Shown here one piece after another: positions 44,372 to 57,420 of a stretch of DNA of 64,000 bases (the first letter of the stretch is position 1; each line of letters opens with the position of its first letter). The translations under genes and the position numbers were made by a program. Source of the stretch: Diphasiastrum complanatum (lineage: Eukaryota; Streptophyta; Lycopodiopsida; Lycopodiales; Lycopodiaceae); assembly GCA_029204225.1 (NCBI GenBank), contig CM055096.1:33399209-33463208 (forward strand), in the 5' to 3' direction. The notes below the pieces were generated by a model. It worked only from the letters and a program-made list of their open reading frames with translations, searched no databases and was not told the origin of the DNA.

Positions 44372-45120
44372 ATCACTGCATTGATTCAATCCGAATTAAG
44401 GTAGACAGTATTTTATTCTGCCAGACAGAAGAAGAGTCAAGAAGAACTCTGCTCCTGCTTTCTACCCTATAGAACAATGAATGAATTGGATGAAATTGAG
44501 CATGGGCTCTGCTATATGTGTGATCCTCGAATTTATCCGAGTCGCATTCTTCTATGGTTGAACATTTATTTGTCTGACAGACAAATCTGTAAGTTTCTGG
44601 TAGTTGACTGTAAACCACTTCTGGAAAACAAAAATGTTGAAAAGAGTCCTACAATACTTCAAATATGAAGTTCCGAGTCCGCCTAGCAGAACGATAGTTC
44701 GCGGAACGACACCCAACATAGAAGTGAGTGTTATCAACTGTCCAATAGATCTGTGAAAAACCTCGACAGCAGTGCGGTAGCCAAGACCAAATATTCTGGA
44801 AATGATAAGGAAGAATCTGTTAAGATTTGAATATTCGATTAATCGTCTTGTTTCAATGTATTCTTCAATAGCAGTGAATTCCGATTGTTCGGACAACAGC
44901 CGACTGCAAGTCCAATAGCTCGTAATAGTGGCTTGATAGGAAGAGCGATAATGAACTTGAGAAAAGCAGGCTTCAGTCTGCATGAAAATACATGAATGAA
45001 AATGTATGGCAACGTGTGAAGGAAGTTGCCTTTGTAGAGCAATCTGATTTGGAGATCTAGCATTCGATGAGAGACAAAGAAACACTCAATAGGATTGCGC
45101 CCTTCATTGACAATCTTCAA
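44372..45120 (-). CDS. Overlapping hydrophobic ORFs, unidentified
   Basis: Minus frames 45120-44839 and 45085-44552 are rich in Leu, Ile, Phe and Arg. The longer one contains FTAIEEYIETRRLIEYSNLN, RFFLIISRIFGLGYRTAVEV and LITLTSMLGVVPRTIVLLGG. A membrane protein or an organelle-derived segment is conceivable, but I could not match it to a plastid or mitochondrial gene I know. Composition differs from the neighbouring AT-rich repeats. Possibly a degraded multi-pass protein gene. Confidence 0.3.
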
Positions 45121-45172
45121 TAATAAAGAACGTCTTCAAACTGCCCGATAGAGAGAGAGGGCTCGACTGTAG

Positions 45173-45830
45173 TTGCAAGACTCTCAACGAGTTGATTTTA
45201 TGCCTTTAACTTCAATAACAAAAAGAGAAGCATTTCATAAGTGGGGAATTGATTTTATAGAATCGATATGCTCAGCTACTCGAGGTACTCAATCTAGATA
45301 TATTTTAGTGGCCAATGACTACACTACATATTGGGTAGAAGCTAGAGCAACGAAACAAGCTATTGCCAAAGTTACAGCCAAGTTTTTGTATGAGAACATT
45401 ATCACACGATTCGGTTGTCCAATAGAATTAGAAGGTGACAAAGGGACTCACTTCCTCAATGATGTTGTACATAACCTCCTAGCCCACTACTTTCTGAAGC
45501 ATCGCAACAGCACCCCATAGTATCCTCGATGCAACGGGTTAGCAGAATCCTCAAACAAGATCATCTGCCGCATTGTGACCAAAATAGTTGAAGCCATCCG
45601 AAACGCTTGGAAGACAAAGTTATATTCAGCTATTTGGGCTTTCAGAACCGCACCGCATAGATCCAAGAAGATGACACCCTTTCAATTGATTTACGGCCAA
45701 GAGGCAGTAATGCCAGTTGAATTTATCATTTCGTCTTTACGAGTTGCATATTCCGATCAACTTGGTGAGGAAGCAATTATCAAGCACCGATTTCTTAACC
45801 TTAACAAACTTTGTGAAGCTTGATTATTAA
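45173..45830 (+). pseudogene. Gypsy integrase fragment
   Basis: The plus strand reads KWGIDFIES (first catalytic Asp), NDYTTYWVEARATKQ, ITRFGCPIELEGDKGTHFLN (second Asp), a TAG, CNGLAESSNKIICRI (catalytic Glu), then LYSAIWAFRTAPHRSKKMTP and FQLIYGQEAVMPVEF. All three DDE residues survive but the frame is broken by one stop. It resembles the integrase at 16337-17835 but is clearly a different element. No LTR or RT is attached. Confidence 0.92.
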
Positions 45831-46336
45831 GCTATCATGCACAGCTAGTAAACAAATGTAGACAGAAGGCCTGGCATGATAATCATATTAGATTGAAGGA
45901 ATTGGCTACAGAAATAGGTAATATGTTTCTTGGTTTTACGTAAGCAATTCATGTCCATGCTTTTCCAAGAAGTATATCCTCATACCCTCTTCTTTGCAGG
46001 AAAAAAAAAATTCTAGCACACACACATCATCTCTATCCATTGCACAACATTTTTTATGTCTACTTGTTTCTTCTCAATGACATATTCCTCTTATTCCAAT
46101 ACGCACCTAGTGTACTTACAAGTTCGTTCCATTTTTTCACACACCGATCTGTTTAATGTTCAACTAGCTGTTCTATTATACATTATTTTGTACCACTTGT
46201 CTTTCCACAACGTTCCGAGGGAGGGGGAGACAAGGAGAAATCCTTGTGCTTCAAAAATCACGAATCAACTCTAGACATACTTCAACAAGTTCCTATAACA
46301 GTCACGGTTAATGAGAAGTTCGGCTTATTGAACTGC
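45831..46336. other. No gene seen
   Basis: AT-rich, unassigned. May be the gypsy 3' flank. Confidence 0.4.
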
Positions 46337-46476
46337 AAATGACCATAGGCAAATAACCGAATAGGTCGAAGGCAATCGCAGAAACCATAGACCACAGTGA
46401 AACGACCGCAAGCAAATAACCGCACTGGTCGAAGGCAATCGCAAAAACCGTAGACCATTGCAAAATGACCGCAGGC
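46337..46476. repeat. Tandem repeat, 63-bp unit, about 2.2 copies
   Basis: A unit with GGCAAATAACCG, GGTCGAAGGCAATCGC and ACCRTAGACCA repeats with few changes. The minus-strand frame stays open as a 21-residue repeat (VYGFCDCLRP), which is a consequence of the 63-bp period. Confidence 0.85.
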
Positions 46477-47805
46477 ATGCACTGGTTGACAGAAAAAAAA
46501 TCATCCAAAACTATGGAATTGGATCACCTTGGCCAAGGTGTGGGCAACGTGTATTGTCTAGTTGGCATGGAACTTAAGAAAGCCAACCTCGAGCAAAAAT
46601 AGACTAATATGGTGTCATATCAAAGTATTGAGTATGTAGTTCAAGTATTCGCCTTTATTTCTAAGTCTCATCTCACATTTTGTCCCATATGTGATTGATT
46701 GTCATTTCATTTCAAGATTGTTATTTCAGTTCATTTATTTTAACAATGTAGAATTGAAGCAACAATTGCTGCATTCTAGAGCCACATTCTTGCTTGTTCC
46801 ATTTTCGTGTAGTCCTTTATAAGATGTTTGCTTACTTGCACATATTAATTGTAACTGATTTGAGAAGTAGGATTTTTCACAGCCACAACTACCTATGTAT
46901 CTCTACCTTGCAATGTTCAGGTTGACAACAAAAACATACACTCATGGTGAAGGTGTTCTGCAAAGAATGTGGTCTTTTGAAAAGCAACATACAATGCCCT
47001 CCAAGCAAAAGAATGCTGGTGGTGCAAAATGGCTGTTGTTGAGACAACTGTAGGGTGTGGTATGAACCTGGTAGTTTTTAACCTAGAAGATATGGAAGAG
47101 TTTTCATATGGCACACTTGGTTGTAAGTCTTTATCCATACCAAGCCTTTATCCATGCCAAGCTTACAAGATGTCTTGGTTTGGAGACTGAATCTCCGAAT
47201 CTGGGAAGAAAGAAGAGAGTCAAATTTGAGTTTACCAAAGATGGTAGCTGATGCTTGGTAGATGAATGAAACAAGTGTTGAATCTGAAATTGTTCCATGT
47301 ATAATGCTAAAAATCCTGGTTTCACAAGCTCGAAATGCCATTCAAATTGAATGCAAAAAATAGATGTCAAAACACCCCCCGCGACCAGGGAACAGGAAGA
47401 AAAACAAAAAGTTACTCGAGAAAATGACAAAAGGAATAGAAAGCCACACCATCATGTGTAAAAGGATATACATACACTAAAGAGCTTGATTTTTATGGAA
47501 AATTGTTACACATTCTGTGAACAAAATAGAAGAGAAGTACTGTATACATGCAATGGCACTGCTAAATAAACAACGTATATATAAAGTACCTCCAAAAAAT
47601 TGTTTCCTGCCTTATCTTTCTGGTCTTTGGGTCTATGCATGCAGAAACCGAGACTAAGGAGCATGTTCCCAACCATGTTCCCTACTAATGATCCAACACC
47701 ACATTAATGTTCCATCCAGGACCTGTCTGGGAATGCGTGACACATCTAAACGCCACATTCCTGTGTTCTCAGGTCACTACTTTCTTAGGCATTCTCACAT
47801 CTGGT
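46477..47805. other. No gene seen
   Basis: AT-rich spacer. Minus ORFs of 70-99 codons (46917-47430) have no domain that I recognise. Confidence 0.35.
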
Positions 47806-48000
47806 CAGGCATCCTCACACCTCGTTATGTTTGTTATAATATTTGAAAATGGAATTACAGAGCATATAGCATTTGGGCTCTGCCGAATAGACCTAGTTTC
47901 TTAGCCATTCTCACACCTGGTTATGTCCATTGTAATATTCAAGGAAATTGAAAATAGACTAGAATAGAAATCACAGGGCATATAGCATTGGGGCTCTGCA
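47806..48000. repeat. Local direct duplication of about 90 bp
   Basis: CCTCACACCTCGTTATGTTT... GAGCATATAGCATTTGGGCT (47815-47882) recurs as TCTCACACCTGGTTATGTCC... GGGCATATAGCATTGGGGCT (47903-47996), diverged and slightly longer. Confidence 0.75.
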
Positions 48001-48142
48001 CAATAAAAGCTATTAGTAACTCTACCAGGTGGATGAGGCTGTCAAACAATCTATGCACCTTAGAAACCTGTTCCGGCCCTTTTGGGTCGGAACGTATTGT
48101 ATGTACCTTACCGTTAGTTCCGGAACGTACTGGGTCAGAACG

Positions 48143-48145
<3 letters not shown>

Positions 48146-48179
<34 letters not shown>
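48146..48179. repeat. (CT)n microsatellite
   Basis: 34 bp of CT. Upstream, an imperfect duplication of GGTC(GG/AG)AACGT with TTCCGG words (48068-48143). Confidence 0.95.
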
Positions 48180-48181
<2 letters not shown>

Positions 48182-49559
48182 GTATATGGGGAATTGGAAT
48201 TTGTATTAGGAAGGCTTAGGATCCAACTGTCGCTTGAGAATCAGTGGTTCAGGCAGAGTTCAGAATCAGGGTTTCAGGAAAGAATAAGCCAGGAAATAAC
48301 TCTCAGGATGAATCAATCCAAGAAATTCATGCAAGCAATGCCATTTTCCTTCACACCTAGATGTGTTGCGTGCTCTTAACCTATGCCACAAATCCCAACC
48401 GGTTTATTTAGTCATTTGAGAAGGGCTCATTGTAATTTTAAGATTATCCAAACTACCAGTGAAGGTCTCAAGAAAAACAATATATGATATAAAGACTGTG
48501 CGACAATATCAATTGCTCATACACAAAACGATCATATGATGGGCTGTAAATGGTTTTCATGCATCATTTTTTATGATATCTTGATTCACAAAACTAAAAG
48601 ATCAACCAGCAGCCAAATCTTTATGGGCCTGTTAATTTCTGGTTATCGAATTCATGGGTTACCGGGCACATAAATTCTGTGGAGGGACACTTGCATCTGG
48701 ATTTTATTTTTATTTTAGCTCAAAATACTTAAAGAAAACTTTTACTCATAAAGTAAGTTCCATGGGTTGTACTTGAGAGTTAACAGTATTTTCAGTTTAA
48801 GCAATGAACACTTGCTGATGGCTGACGTAGGTCTTCCACCCAGAAATGGAATGCATGCAATATAATCAGAGATGGCTGTTATTCTCATCCTGATCTCGTC
48901 GGCCCCCATCCGAAAACACAAAGCTTCAGTCCATCCTGATGTGAAACAAAGCCTAAGGAGACAAACAGACCCCTGCTAATGTGTTTTGTTAAGGTAGAAT
49001 AGAGTCAACAGACAGAATAGACAGGATATGGTTTTTTTCTTCTTTGTTAAAAAATACGTAATTTTTTACATAACGGGCAAGCTACACACATGGAATAGCC
49101 ATTCATCAATCACATGGGCTCAATGCTAAAAGGTTACTTTTTTAAACTTGGAAGTAACTGAGTACATGCAATATTTTCATGTGGGCACTGTTTCAGAATA
49201 TATTGTCACCAGAAAATGTCAGGCAGTGGGATCCAAAAGCAGAGAAGGAAAAAGGGCTCAACCTAAAAGGAATCATATTTACTAATAAACCACAGAGAAC
49301 ACATAATACTTGGAAACAGTTACCAGCATATGACCTCTTGTGCTTGTATTGCTAACATAGGACATATCATTAGCAGAGCATTATGGGCGTAATTTTTGGC
49401 AATATTGGTGATCCATGTATATAGGACTCAATGCTACTGCAATTCCACTATTTTTAAACCATACATAAACTTAAATGAGGCCATCTGCAGACTACTCTCG
49501 GGTACAAAAGCATCCAGGTAAAATAGCCTCATTTTTCAAGATAATTTTCTCTTCTTGCT
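48180..49559. other. Spacer next to the WW-domain gene
   Basis: No repeat family or ORF recognised. Could hold the 3' UTR or downstream exons of the minus-strand gene at 49560-50366. Confidence 0.35.
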
Positions 49560-50366
49560 TCAGGGTGTACCCAAGTTATATTGCCCTACCCCAGCTAATG
49601 GCGATACTGAATGTGCTTGCTGTGATTTCCCTTCAGGACCATTTTGCAATGGGTGTGACTTTGTCATGGACTGGAAACGATAGTCTGATTGGGCTTGCAC
49701 ATCAGGTAACTGTGATGCCATCTGATACTGTGATATCTGAGAACTATATGGGAATTGCCCTTGAATCAGCTGAGTCATTTGTGCTGCAAGCTGGTGCATA
49801 TGTCCCTGCCCAGCTGGTTGTGCCAGGACTTGAGCTTGAGCTGGCTGCAAGGACGGCGGTGGATTATTCTGTTGAGGCTGAAGGTGTGCAAGGTGCTGCC
49901 CTTGTGTTTGTGAGAGTTGGTGCCGCAAATGATTGGATAGATAACTGTGCTCCACAGGTTGCTGCACCTGTGCTTGCCTAAGTTCAGTGGACTCGCGTTG
50001 CACAATTTCTCCCTGAGGAGCTGAATGCCATGCATGCATTGGCCTGCTGGCATGAATTTGTTCTTGATGGATCTGAGGAGCTTGACTTTGAATTGTCCGC
50101 TGAGCATCAGAAGCAGCACTCAACTTTGCAGGTATCTCCCACTGAGTTTCACCTGTGACAACGTTGTGATAAAAGGTCCTTCCATTTGGCGCGATATGTG
50201 CATTCCAAATCTCTGAAGAGTTCTCAGTTGCCAACAGAGAAACATTGCTTTGCACTGCATGTGGAGATGCATAACTAGCTTCTTGTATAACTTGGCTTTT
50301 TACGTTACTTAATCCAGTTGTCTCCTCGCCTGTTCTACGATGCTCTGCAAGGGTTGATGCTCCTTC
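49560..50366 (-). CDS. WW-domain, glutamine-rich protein, C-terminal exon
   Basis: The minus frame has a WW domain, IWNAHIAPNGRTFYHNVVTG then ETQWEIP, with both signature Trp residues and the central aromatic pair. It is followed by about 190 residues rich in Gln, His, Ser and Pro, ending VSPLAGVGQYNLGTP-stop at 49560. The exon start is placed at a possible acceptor (TTATGAAG|GAAGGAGC, 50366). WW domains bind Pro-rich peptides, often in RNA-processing factors. A WW domain before a Gln-rich tail is seen in the plant flowering/RNA-processing protein FCA, so an FCA-like gene is possible, but no RRM was found upstream in the window. A longer opposite-strand frame (49475-49981) is a shadow. The best candidate for an ordinary host gene here. 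Confidence 0.6.
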   Translation of the reverse strand, partial: EGASTLAEHRRTGEETTGLSNVKSQVIQEASYASPHAVQSNVSLLATENSSEIWNAHIAPNGRTFYHNVVTGETQWEIPAKLSAASDAQRTIQSQAPQIHQEQIHASRPMHAWHSAPQGEIVQRESTELRQAQVQQPVEHSYLSNHLRHQLSQTQGQHLAHLQPQQNNPPPSLQPAQAQVLAQPAGQGHMHQLAAQMTQLIQGQFPYSSQISQYQMASQLPDVQAQSDYRFQSMTKSHPLQNGPEGKSQQAHSVSPLAGVGQYNLGTP

Positions 50367-53189
50367 CTTCATAATAAATGTTAACAATAGAAATAAATAT
50401 ATCAGAAGGGGTGATTACAATTTACTTTGGCCAATTGCATGCACCATTGACGCCTAGAATTTAACAGGATGGTAGCTAACGACTACAAAAACCTTGTAAA
50501 CAGTCCCTGCAAGTTCAAAAATAGATCATAAGGATGACTGAATATCGTGAGTGTAGATTGAGCAATGGAGCTGAACTACCAACCAAGCCTTGTAAAGAGC
50601 GTAACACATCGATAAGATCAAGGTCGAATTAACAGCACATGTCACCAACGCATAACAGCTGTAAAATCAATATTTTTTCAATGTTATGCCACGTTCCAAA
50701 AGACCACAACATGGATCGTACAATAGTTCATCAGCTGCATGGCGAAGAAAAGGATCTTTCAGCTGGCTACTTTCTGGTTGTATTATCATACTGTGCTAGT
50801 TTTATTGCTTGGGAAGCTAAGGTACCACCATTTTGTGCAAGACCTCCAGTACCTAATCTGAAGGGGTCTTTCTTCCGGGGCTTCCTCTGGGCGGTTGAAG
50901 AACTGTATCTACTCCAGGCTCATTGACAAAGAAACAAAAGCCCTTAATGTCTAGTGTGCAGTGAAACCGAATCCTGGGATTTGTGAAAGATTTAGATAAA
51001 AGTACAAATTTTGATGGCTGATTCAAAGAATCACCCGGTCATTTTTTACAAGTATGGCTTCAATACTCATGCAATTCCGTGATATATTTGAAACAAGAGC
51101 TGTAAGAAGGGTCAAGAACAGATTGAAACAAAACTATACACTTCATGATTTTCCAACGAGATCATTTCAATAGCAAAGAACAAGTCAGGATCACAGAATC
51201 CTGTCAGATTAAGGTACACAAGGTAAGCAGTCACTTTTTGGAGGTTCTTCTAGCTGGCATAATTGAAAACACCTGCTTTACAGCTTCAATTGGAAACCGC
51301 TTGTTACAAACAGAATCAGCCCCTCTTAAACACTTAATAAGTAAAATCCTATCAGGAGATAAAAACTACCTTGAATACATAACATAGATGTTGAAAAACT
51401 TTACTGAAATTCTTCTTGTCTGGGCTATTACTGAGTGATTTTCTGTTAACCAACCTTGATTAAGATAACCATAAACGACATCCAAGCAACTACAATAAGG
51501 ACATGTTAAGATAATGGTTCACAAAAATATGTACAGGACTCAAATCAAGAACAGACCTAAGGTCACTGATGACTGATCAGAGTCTCAAGAATAAGTGTTA
51601 CTTCTTTTGACCGCTACAAGGCTTTATGAACTGTATTAAAGTAGAAATGGTCTACAATTCTTACAAAACCCTAGGACCACATAAGCCTATTACAAGTGAT
51701 TAAGATGAATGAACTGACATACCGACTCTGCATAGGAAGAACCGGTAACAAACTTTGAGCTCTAAGAGCTGTAAGACTAACCAGTTGCGTCATTCGACTG
51801 CATGACGTGGTTTAACTAACCACTAATAAGTACCTGTATAAAATGTGGTGTGTCCATACCAAGATAAAATGGCACACTCTCTCCAAGTGTTGGCAACAAT
51901 ATTTTTTATCTGAAGACATGTCCATTATGGGCTAATACCCATCAAGAATTGGGACAAAATAAAATCTTGCAAGACGCCTCAAGATGATATGCTGCATGAA
52001 CAAAAGGATGAATGGGCACACAATGTGCCAGAGCTCTTGCTGGCATAACTTACAGCAGAAGCCTAATTTGCACATAATTGTATTCCCGCAGGAACAGTAA
52101 ATAAATAAAGACAATCAAACTTAAGTTAAGCACATTATGCTAATTCTGTTGAGTAACTTTTCAATTTCATCAAACTTGAGATTAATCCCATAATAGAAAG
52201 TTCCTGTGGAGACCAAAATTGATTACTACGTAAGGAAGGTCCCACCCATTCCTTCAAGAGGACACGTAATCTCACTTTTCTTTCCTAGGCAACTCCATTG
52301 GTCCCCTCCCAGAGGACCCAAAAGTCCCTCCATGTTGAATTTTCATCTTTAGTTTTGTATACGGAAAATTTTTCATAAGCTTGTATGCTGTTTTGGGCAC
52401 AGCCAATGGTTGGTAAAAGGATTTCATTGCAGGTAATGAGGGCCCAGGGCCCTCCTATATGTGCAAAGAGGGGGGGGGAGTAGGCCCTCCCACACAGCCC
52501 TAACCACGCAGCCTTAGGGTTTCATTGCAGCCCACAGGCATCATTGGGTTGCAAAATGTAGCCCCCAGGGGCTTGTGCACCAGCCCTAGGACCAGAGCCA
52601 GCGTAGCAAGTCACCTGCCTGCTAGAAAAGCTGAGAGCTAGCCTACAATCCCCCTTTCCGAGGCCAGGTCAGGGCCTGGTGTGCTGACCTCCTATGACGC
52701 AATTTATTCATAAAAAAGAAGCAAAAGAAACAAGGAAAAGGAAAAAAATACATATAGAGAAAAGTTTGGAACAAAAAAAAACAAATCTTACTGTTTTACT
52801 TGAAATATCTTACAGTTCGTTAGTAACTAACTTTACCTATAAGGGCTTACTTCTTCTTTATCGCACTTCAATTTTCGTTTCCTTGTTTTTGAGACTAAAT
52901 ATAATAGAAAAATGATAACTGGAAATAAACATTAAAGATCCCAAACTTCAATGTATCTCTTTAACAGTATGAAGAAAAGGTCAATCTGTGAGCAGTCATG
53001 ACAACATAACCGAAGTTACTCTCTATGCGTCAATTCTTAGTTCATTCTGCTATCAAAGGTACTGTCTATTGCAAGAACATTGGAGGATCTTCAAGAATTG
53101 TTAAGGCAGAAGAGGGCCATAATATTGTTGTGTTACGAAGAAGACATATGAGGAGGTTGTAAGTTAGCGTAGGAATTTATGGTGCTCCT
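50367..53189. other. Probable intron or spacer upstream of the WW exon
   Basis: No second exon is certain. A minus-strand piece at 50926-50800 (SRYSSSTAQRKPRKKDPFRL) looks codon-like and could be one. 52440-52690 is a GC-rich block (GGCCCTCC, CAGCCC words, G9) unlike its surroundings, perhaps a short interspersed element. The rest is AT-rich. Confidence 0.35.
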
Positions 53190-53620
53190 CTATAGACACA
53201 GAGATTCAGTTGTATTCCTTTCAAAAGTGCGGTCTCCCATGGCCCCAAGTCAGGTGTACATTGATTTTCCCGTTATTGAATAAAACTCTGATGAGAGATC
53301 TTTCTTGATTCCCTAAATCATACTATGATTTGATCCTGTAAAAATGAGATCATCCACATACATCACTACAATAACAGTATGATTATCCCTGATCAAAACA
53401 TAAAGTGTATGCTCCGAACTACTTCTCTGAAAGCCAAGCTCCTCAAAGTATGTGTCAATCCTCGTGTACCACGCCCTAGGTGCCTACTTAAGTCCATATA
53501 GTGCCTTGTCCAACCTGCAAACCTTGTCTTCATTCCTGTGGCTGCTCCATGTAGACTTCTTCATCTAGAAATCCATTCATGAATGCACTCTTTACATCCA
53601 TTTGCTGAATATCTCATCCA
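53190..53620 (-). pseudogene. Copia reverse transcriptase fragment
   Basis: The minus strand carries MDVKSAFMNGFLDEEVYMEQ, then, with stops and shifts, the LDKALYGLK.APRAWY region and VIVVMYVDDLIFTGSNHS-type sequence, i.e. the catalytic YVDD of copia RT. No gag, integrase or LTR is attached. Old fragment inside the spacer. Confidence 0.85.
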
Positions 53621-56600
53621 ATGGTTTATGTGAATGGCTACAGTGTCTTTTCTTCCGTTCAGTTCAGTGTGAATTTTAAGCTCTGTGTTTGCTGTTAGTT
53701 GAATGAGTAATGCAAAGTATACATAAGGATCTTACAAATCATAAAATCCACCCAAGTAGTGAGAGGTAGAGCTATGAATCATTCTACTACACTTACAACT
53801 TCAGTCATAGCCCTAAACCTCACATGCAAACGAATCGCTAGGACTAATCGCAGTTTTTTTCAGCTAAGTAATATGATCGTGACTACCAACCCTAGTTCAG
53901 GTTTTTGCAGATGTTACTAAGGTGTGTAATATTTTCGTTTTGTTTGGGAAAGCAGTTTGTCCTCACATATACAGTCAATGACAACATTCTCTAGATTCTA
54001 TGCAGACACATATGCCATGAAGTGTAAAATGCTCAAGGACGTGATGACTCAGCTACTAGGACTGGAGCTCACTCCATTGCTGGTGGCATTACACGTTCTA
54101 GTTCTATTATTGTTTCTGATGCTCAGTCCTGACCTGTGCCTCCTAATCATCACAAGCAACCCGTTATCTGTGAGAATACCAAATGTGCTAGTCCATCTAG
54201 TATTTAATCAACTAGTAAACTGGCAGGCAATAATTGAGACCTGCTTTGGGATGCATCCACATAGAGATGGTTCACATATAAAAGGCAAAGCTAAGTCTTG
54301 GTGGCAGCCATATACAAGAGGGTTTTCTTACTATTATGACTGTGGGGTTTACAGCAAGATCTATGTGCTGCTATGATTGATCTGCAGTGTTTTGACGTAT
54401 AGCAAAGGGTCACTCAAGTTCTGTTGCTAATTCTACATATCTATATCAATGTCGTTGGCAAAAGGTGTGTTCAGATTAGCCATATCATCATTCTGTAATA
54501 ACTCTCCTTGCTAATGTTCCAAATGTTTTAGCCGAGCCACAAAATCACTCTAAGGTGCATGCATACCTAGTGTATTTACAATATGTTGTATGCATGGTAT
54601 GGCCATAATATCTAGAAATTAGTACATATGGGTGTTGGGATATTCCAGATTTGGTGCCAGATCAATGGTATGAGGTCCAGTTGTAGCTGCTTGTATTCCT
54701 CTGATAGTCCTTATGCATCACAACTTTCCACTTGCTTTGCCTCTGCTTCTCAGAGAATATGAAAGCTGGACTTAAGCATGTTATTTGAGATATGATTTGG
54801 CATATTATAGATCCTTTTATAGTCCTCTATGCTTGTTGTTTTGTCTTATGCAATGCCATTAACAATTCTTGTTGATGTTGATTATAATGCATGGTCACTT
54901 ACAACTTAGGATCTCCCTGCATTTCCAGATTCAGTAGTATTTGCTACAATATGGCATTCCTGATCTCTACGAATAGCTTGAAATGGGTCTGAAGTATTTC
55001 TTATTAATGATGATGTGCATGGCATCTGTGCTTACCACCAGATGCATTCGTTCTTGCTACTGACATTCCTGGTCGATATGACTGTGTTCCTCTCTTGTTT
55101 TTCGCTCTATTTTTTAGGGCTGTTGGAAGACAATGAAAAAAGAGAGTGGATGTTACACTTCAGTCAACAACGGGAACTGAATCATAGATTGATTATGGGA
55201 AGGGATATAGATCATGGCTGTTGAAGGCTGATTTCACAGGTCCCGCATCAATCCTCTGAGATGTTGTTTCCGCCATCCATAGAGAAGCATGAACACTTGA
55301 TATCAGCCATGAAACATTATGTTTTCAGAAAACAATGGTTGTGAGGTCTGCTTCTAACACGACGATGAATCGTGGAGTGGCATTCATGCATTTTCTGCAG
55401 CAGCCTTGTTCTGTCATAGTGGCACTTGAGATCATGTAGTGTTATCCTATATTTATCACTCTTGGTCAATTAGATTGGTTTGGAGTGCATGCAAGTCTGA
55501 GACATTGGTTACTTTCTTCATGTGGGAAATTACAATATGATTATTACTTACTGCCTATTTTTATATTATCATATGATGCTCCTGTTCATATCACTGTTGT
55601 ATCCAGCTGCCTCTCCTTGTTTGTCTGATTCAACTACACTTGTAGGTTGCCCCTCCTCTGTTCATCCTTTCCAATATGCGTTCAAAGAGCTACTCCAACA
55701 TTACCTCAATCTCTCTAATCACTTGTGACAGTATGTTACCATCTTTTGATGTTCTTTCTTTATTTTCCATGCCATCATTGTCTACTATTGTTTGTGCCAT
55801 CCTAGCCAAGAGGAGGCGGTTTCTACAAGCCAATTCTCTTCGAAGCTGCTAGCTATTCTCAGAAACAACTATGCCAAGTTGTCTCTTTAATGTTGCTATT
55901 ATATTATATCTAGATTGCAGGAGTAACACTAGGACCAAAATCATCTAATACTGGAACCAAAAAAGATTGAAACTTGTCTATGTTCAAAAATTTGAAACTA
56001 CCTCTAAACTTCCTTGCAGCCCTTCAAGATTTCTCTTCCGACTTTGTGGAATTGTGTTTTTTGGTAATTTGAAAAGGAAAGATATCATTTTCTTCTAAAA
56101 CACCACTAAAAGACATGTGTTAGTGGGAATTTTCTTGTAGAGGTTAGTTGCTGGCAAGTTCCAATCACAGTCAGATCTTTAAAGCAACTATGGAGAGCTA
56201 GCAAGATCCAATCAATGCAATATCTTTAGAGCAACTATGGAGGTTTTGGTGGTTATGGTGGTGGATGCCAAAGGATCCTCTTATTGTTAAATTCCAAAAC
56301 TTTTAATATCTATATAAATTCACCTACTCTAGGAAGAAGAAGAAAACATGCACAAAGGAGAAGAGAAACGTAAGCTGAAGAAAAATCAATAATCAATGAA
56401 TGATAGGACATGAAAAAAGATGGCTTAATCCCTCTTGTGGAAGCCTCATAATATAGAGAACATTTGATGTCACAATTCTAGGTAATGAACCACCAATGGC
56501 CAAGTATTTGGACAGCCAACCATCATGGAACTCAAGAGTCATAAGTGAATAGCCAAAAGTCATGGGACATGTGTCAAACACTCACATGGACCCTTTCTTC

Positions 56601-57420
56601 ATTGGTGCAAGTTTTCTTTGCTATGCAATTAAAAGTTTGAGTACTGGTATATGTTAGTTTTTGAGGGCTTTTGGCTACATGTAAGTTGTGTGATGTCTAC
56701 CAAAATTACATAGTTGTGAATCATTGAATTTGTTTGCATTGTTCCGGAAGTTGATTCCAGTTCATCTTTATCAAGACAATCTTTCATTGTGTTTGCAGAT
56801 ACCAAACACTTTACAATTGTTCCTTGTAAAATAGCTTGTTGTTCTATTGTTGTTTCAATCAATACATCAATTAAAGATAAAGTTTGTAGCTCCATGCGAC
56901 GAAGTTTCAAAATGGACCTTGTGTAGTTCAACTAGGAGATAGGATATGTTTCTTTTTTTGCACATCATACAAACAAAGCATTGGCTTGAATTTTCTCGCT
57001 TGGTTGTGTATTCAAACAAAATAGTACTAGCAATGGAATATGGTGATATTTCCTGTGTCTTTTGAGACGAGCATATTTTTGTTAATAGTGTGAAATGATC
57101 CTCCACATGATGAGCAAAAGTTCATATCAATGACTATACTAATGCATGATGCAGTCCATTGAGATTCCAATGTATCCTTGAAGGAGCTAACCTCCAAGCT
57201 ATCAAAGTAGTTGCCTTGCTCCCAATGATACAATACATAGAAAAGTAGCAGGCATGCTGACTACCCAAAATTGAGTTTTGGACTAGCCAACAAGAAAGAT
57301 GACTATTGCATAGTTGGTCATTATATAGGAGTAAATGGTATGCATAATAGAGATTTTACTATGCAGAATGACCAAGAGATGTGGATCAAGTCAAAAAATT
57401 CATGAATTACAAGTGTATCC
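53621..57420. other. Long stretch without supported genes
   Basis: Frames such as 53957-54376 (139 codons, Leu-rich) and 56629-56931 have no domain, splice context or partner. I see no LTR, microsatellite longer than 20 bp or palindrome worth listing. Confidence 0.4.

Noticed and set aside
49475-49981. 168-codon plus-strand ORF opposite the WW exon
   Set aside because: The minus frame has a recognisable WW domain and a compositionally coherent tail; the plus ORF is its shadow.
53957-54376. 139-codon Leu-rich ORF as a membrane protein
   Set aside because: No homology recalled, no codon pattern or splice context, and it lies in a long featureless spacer.
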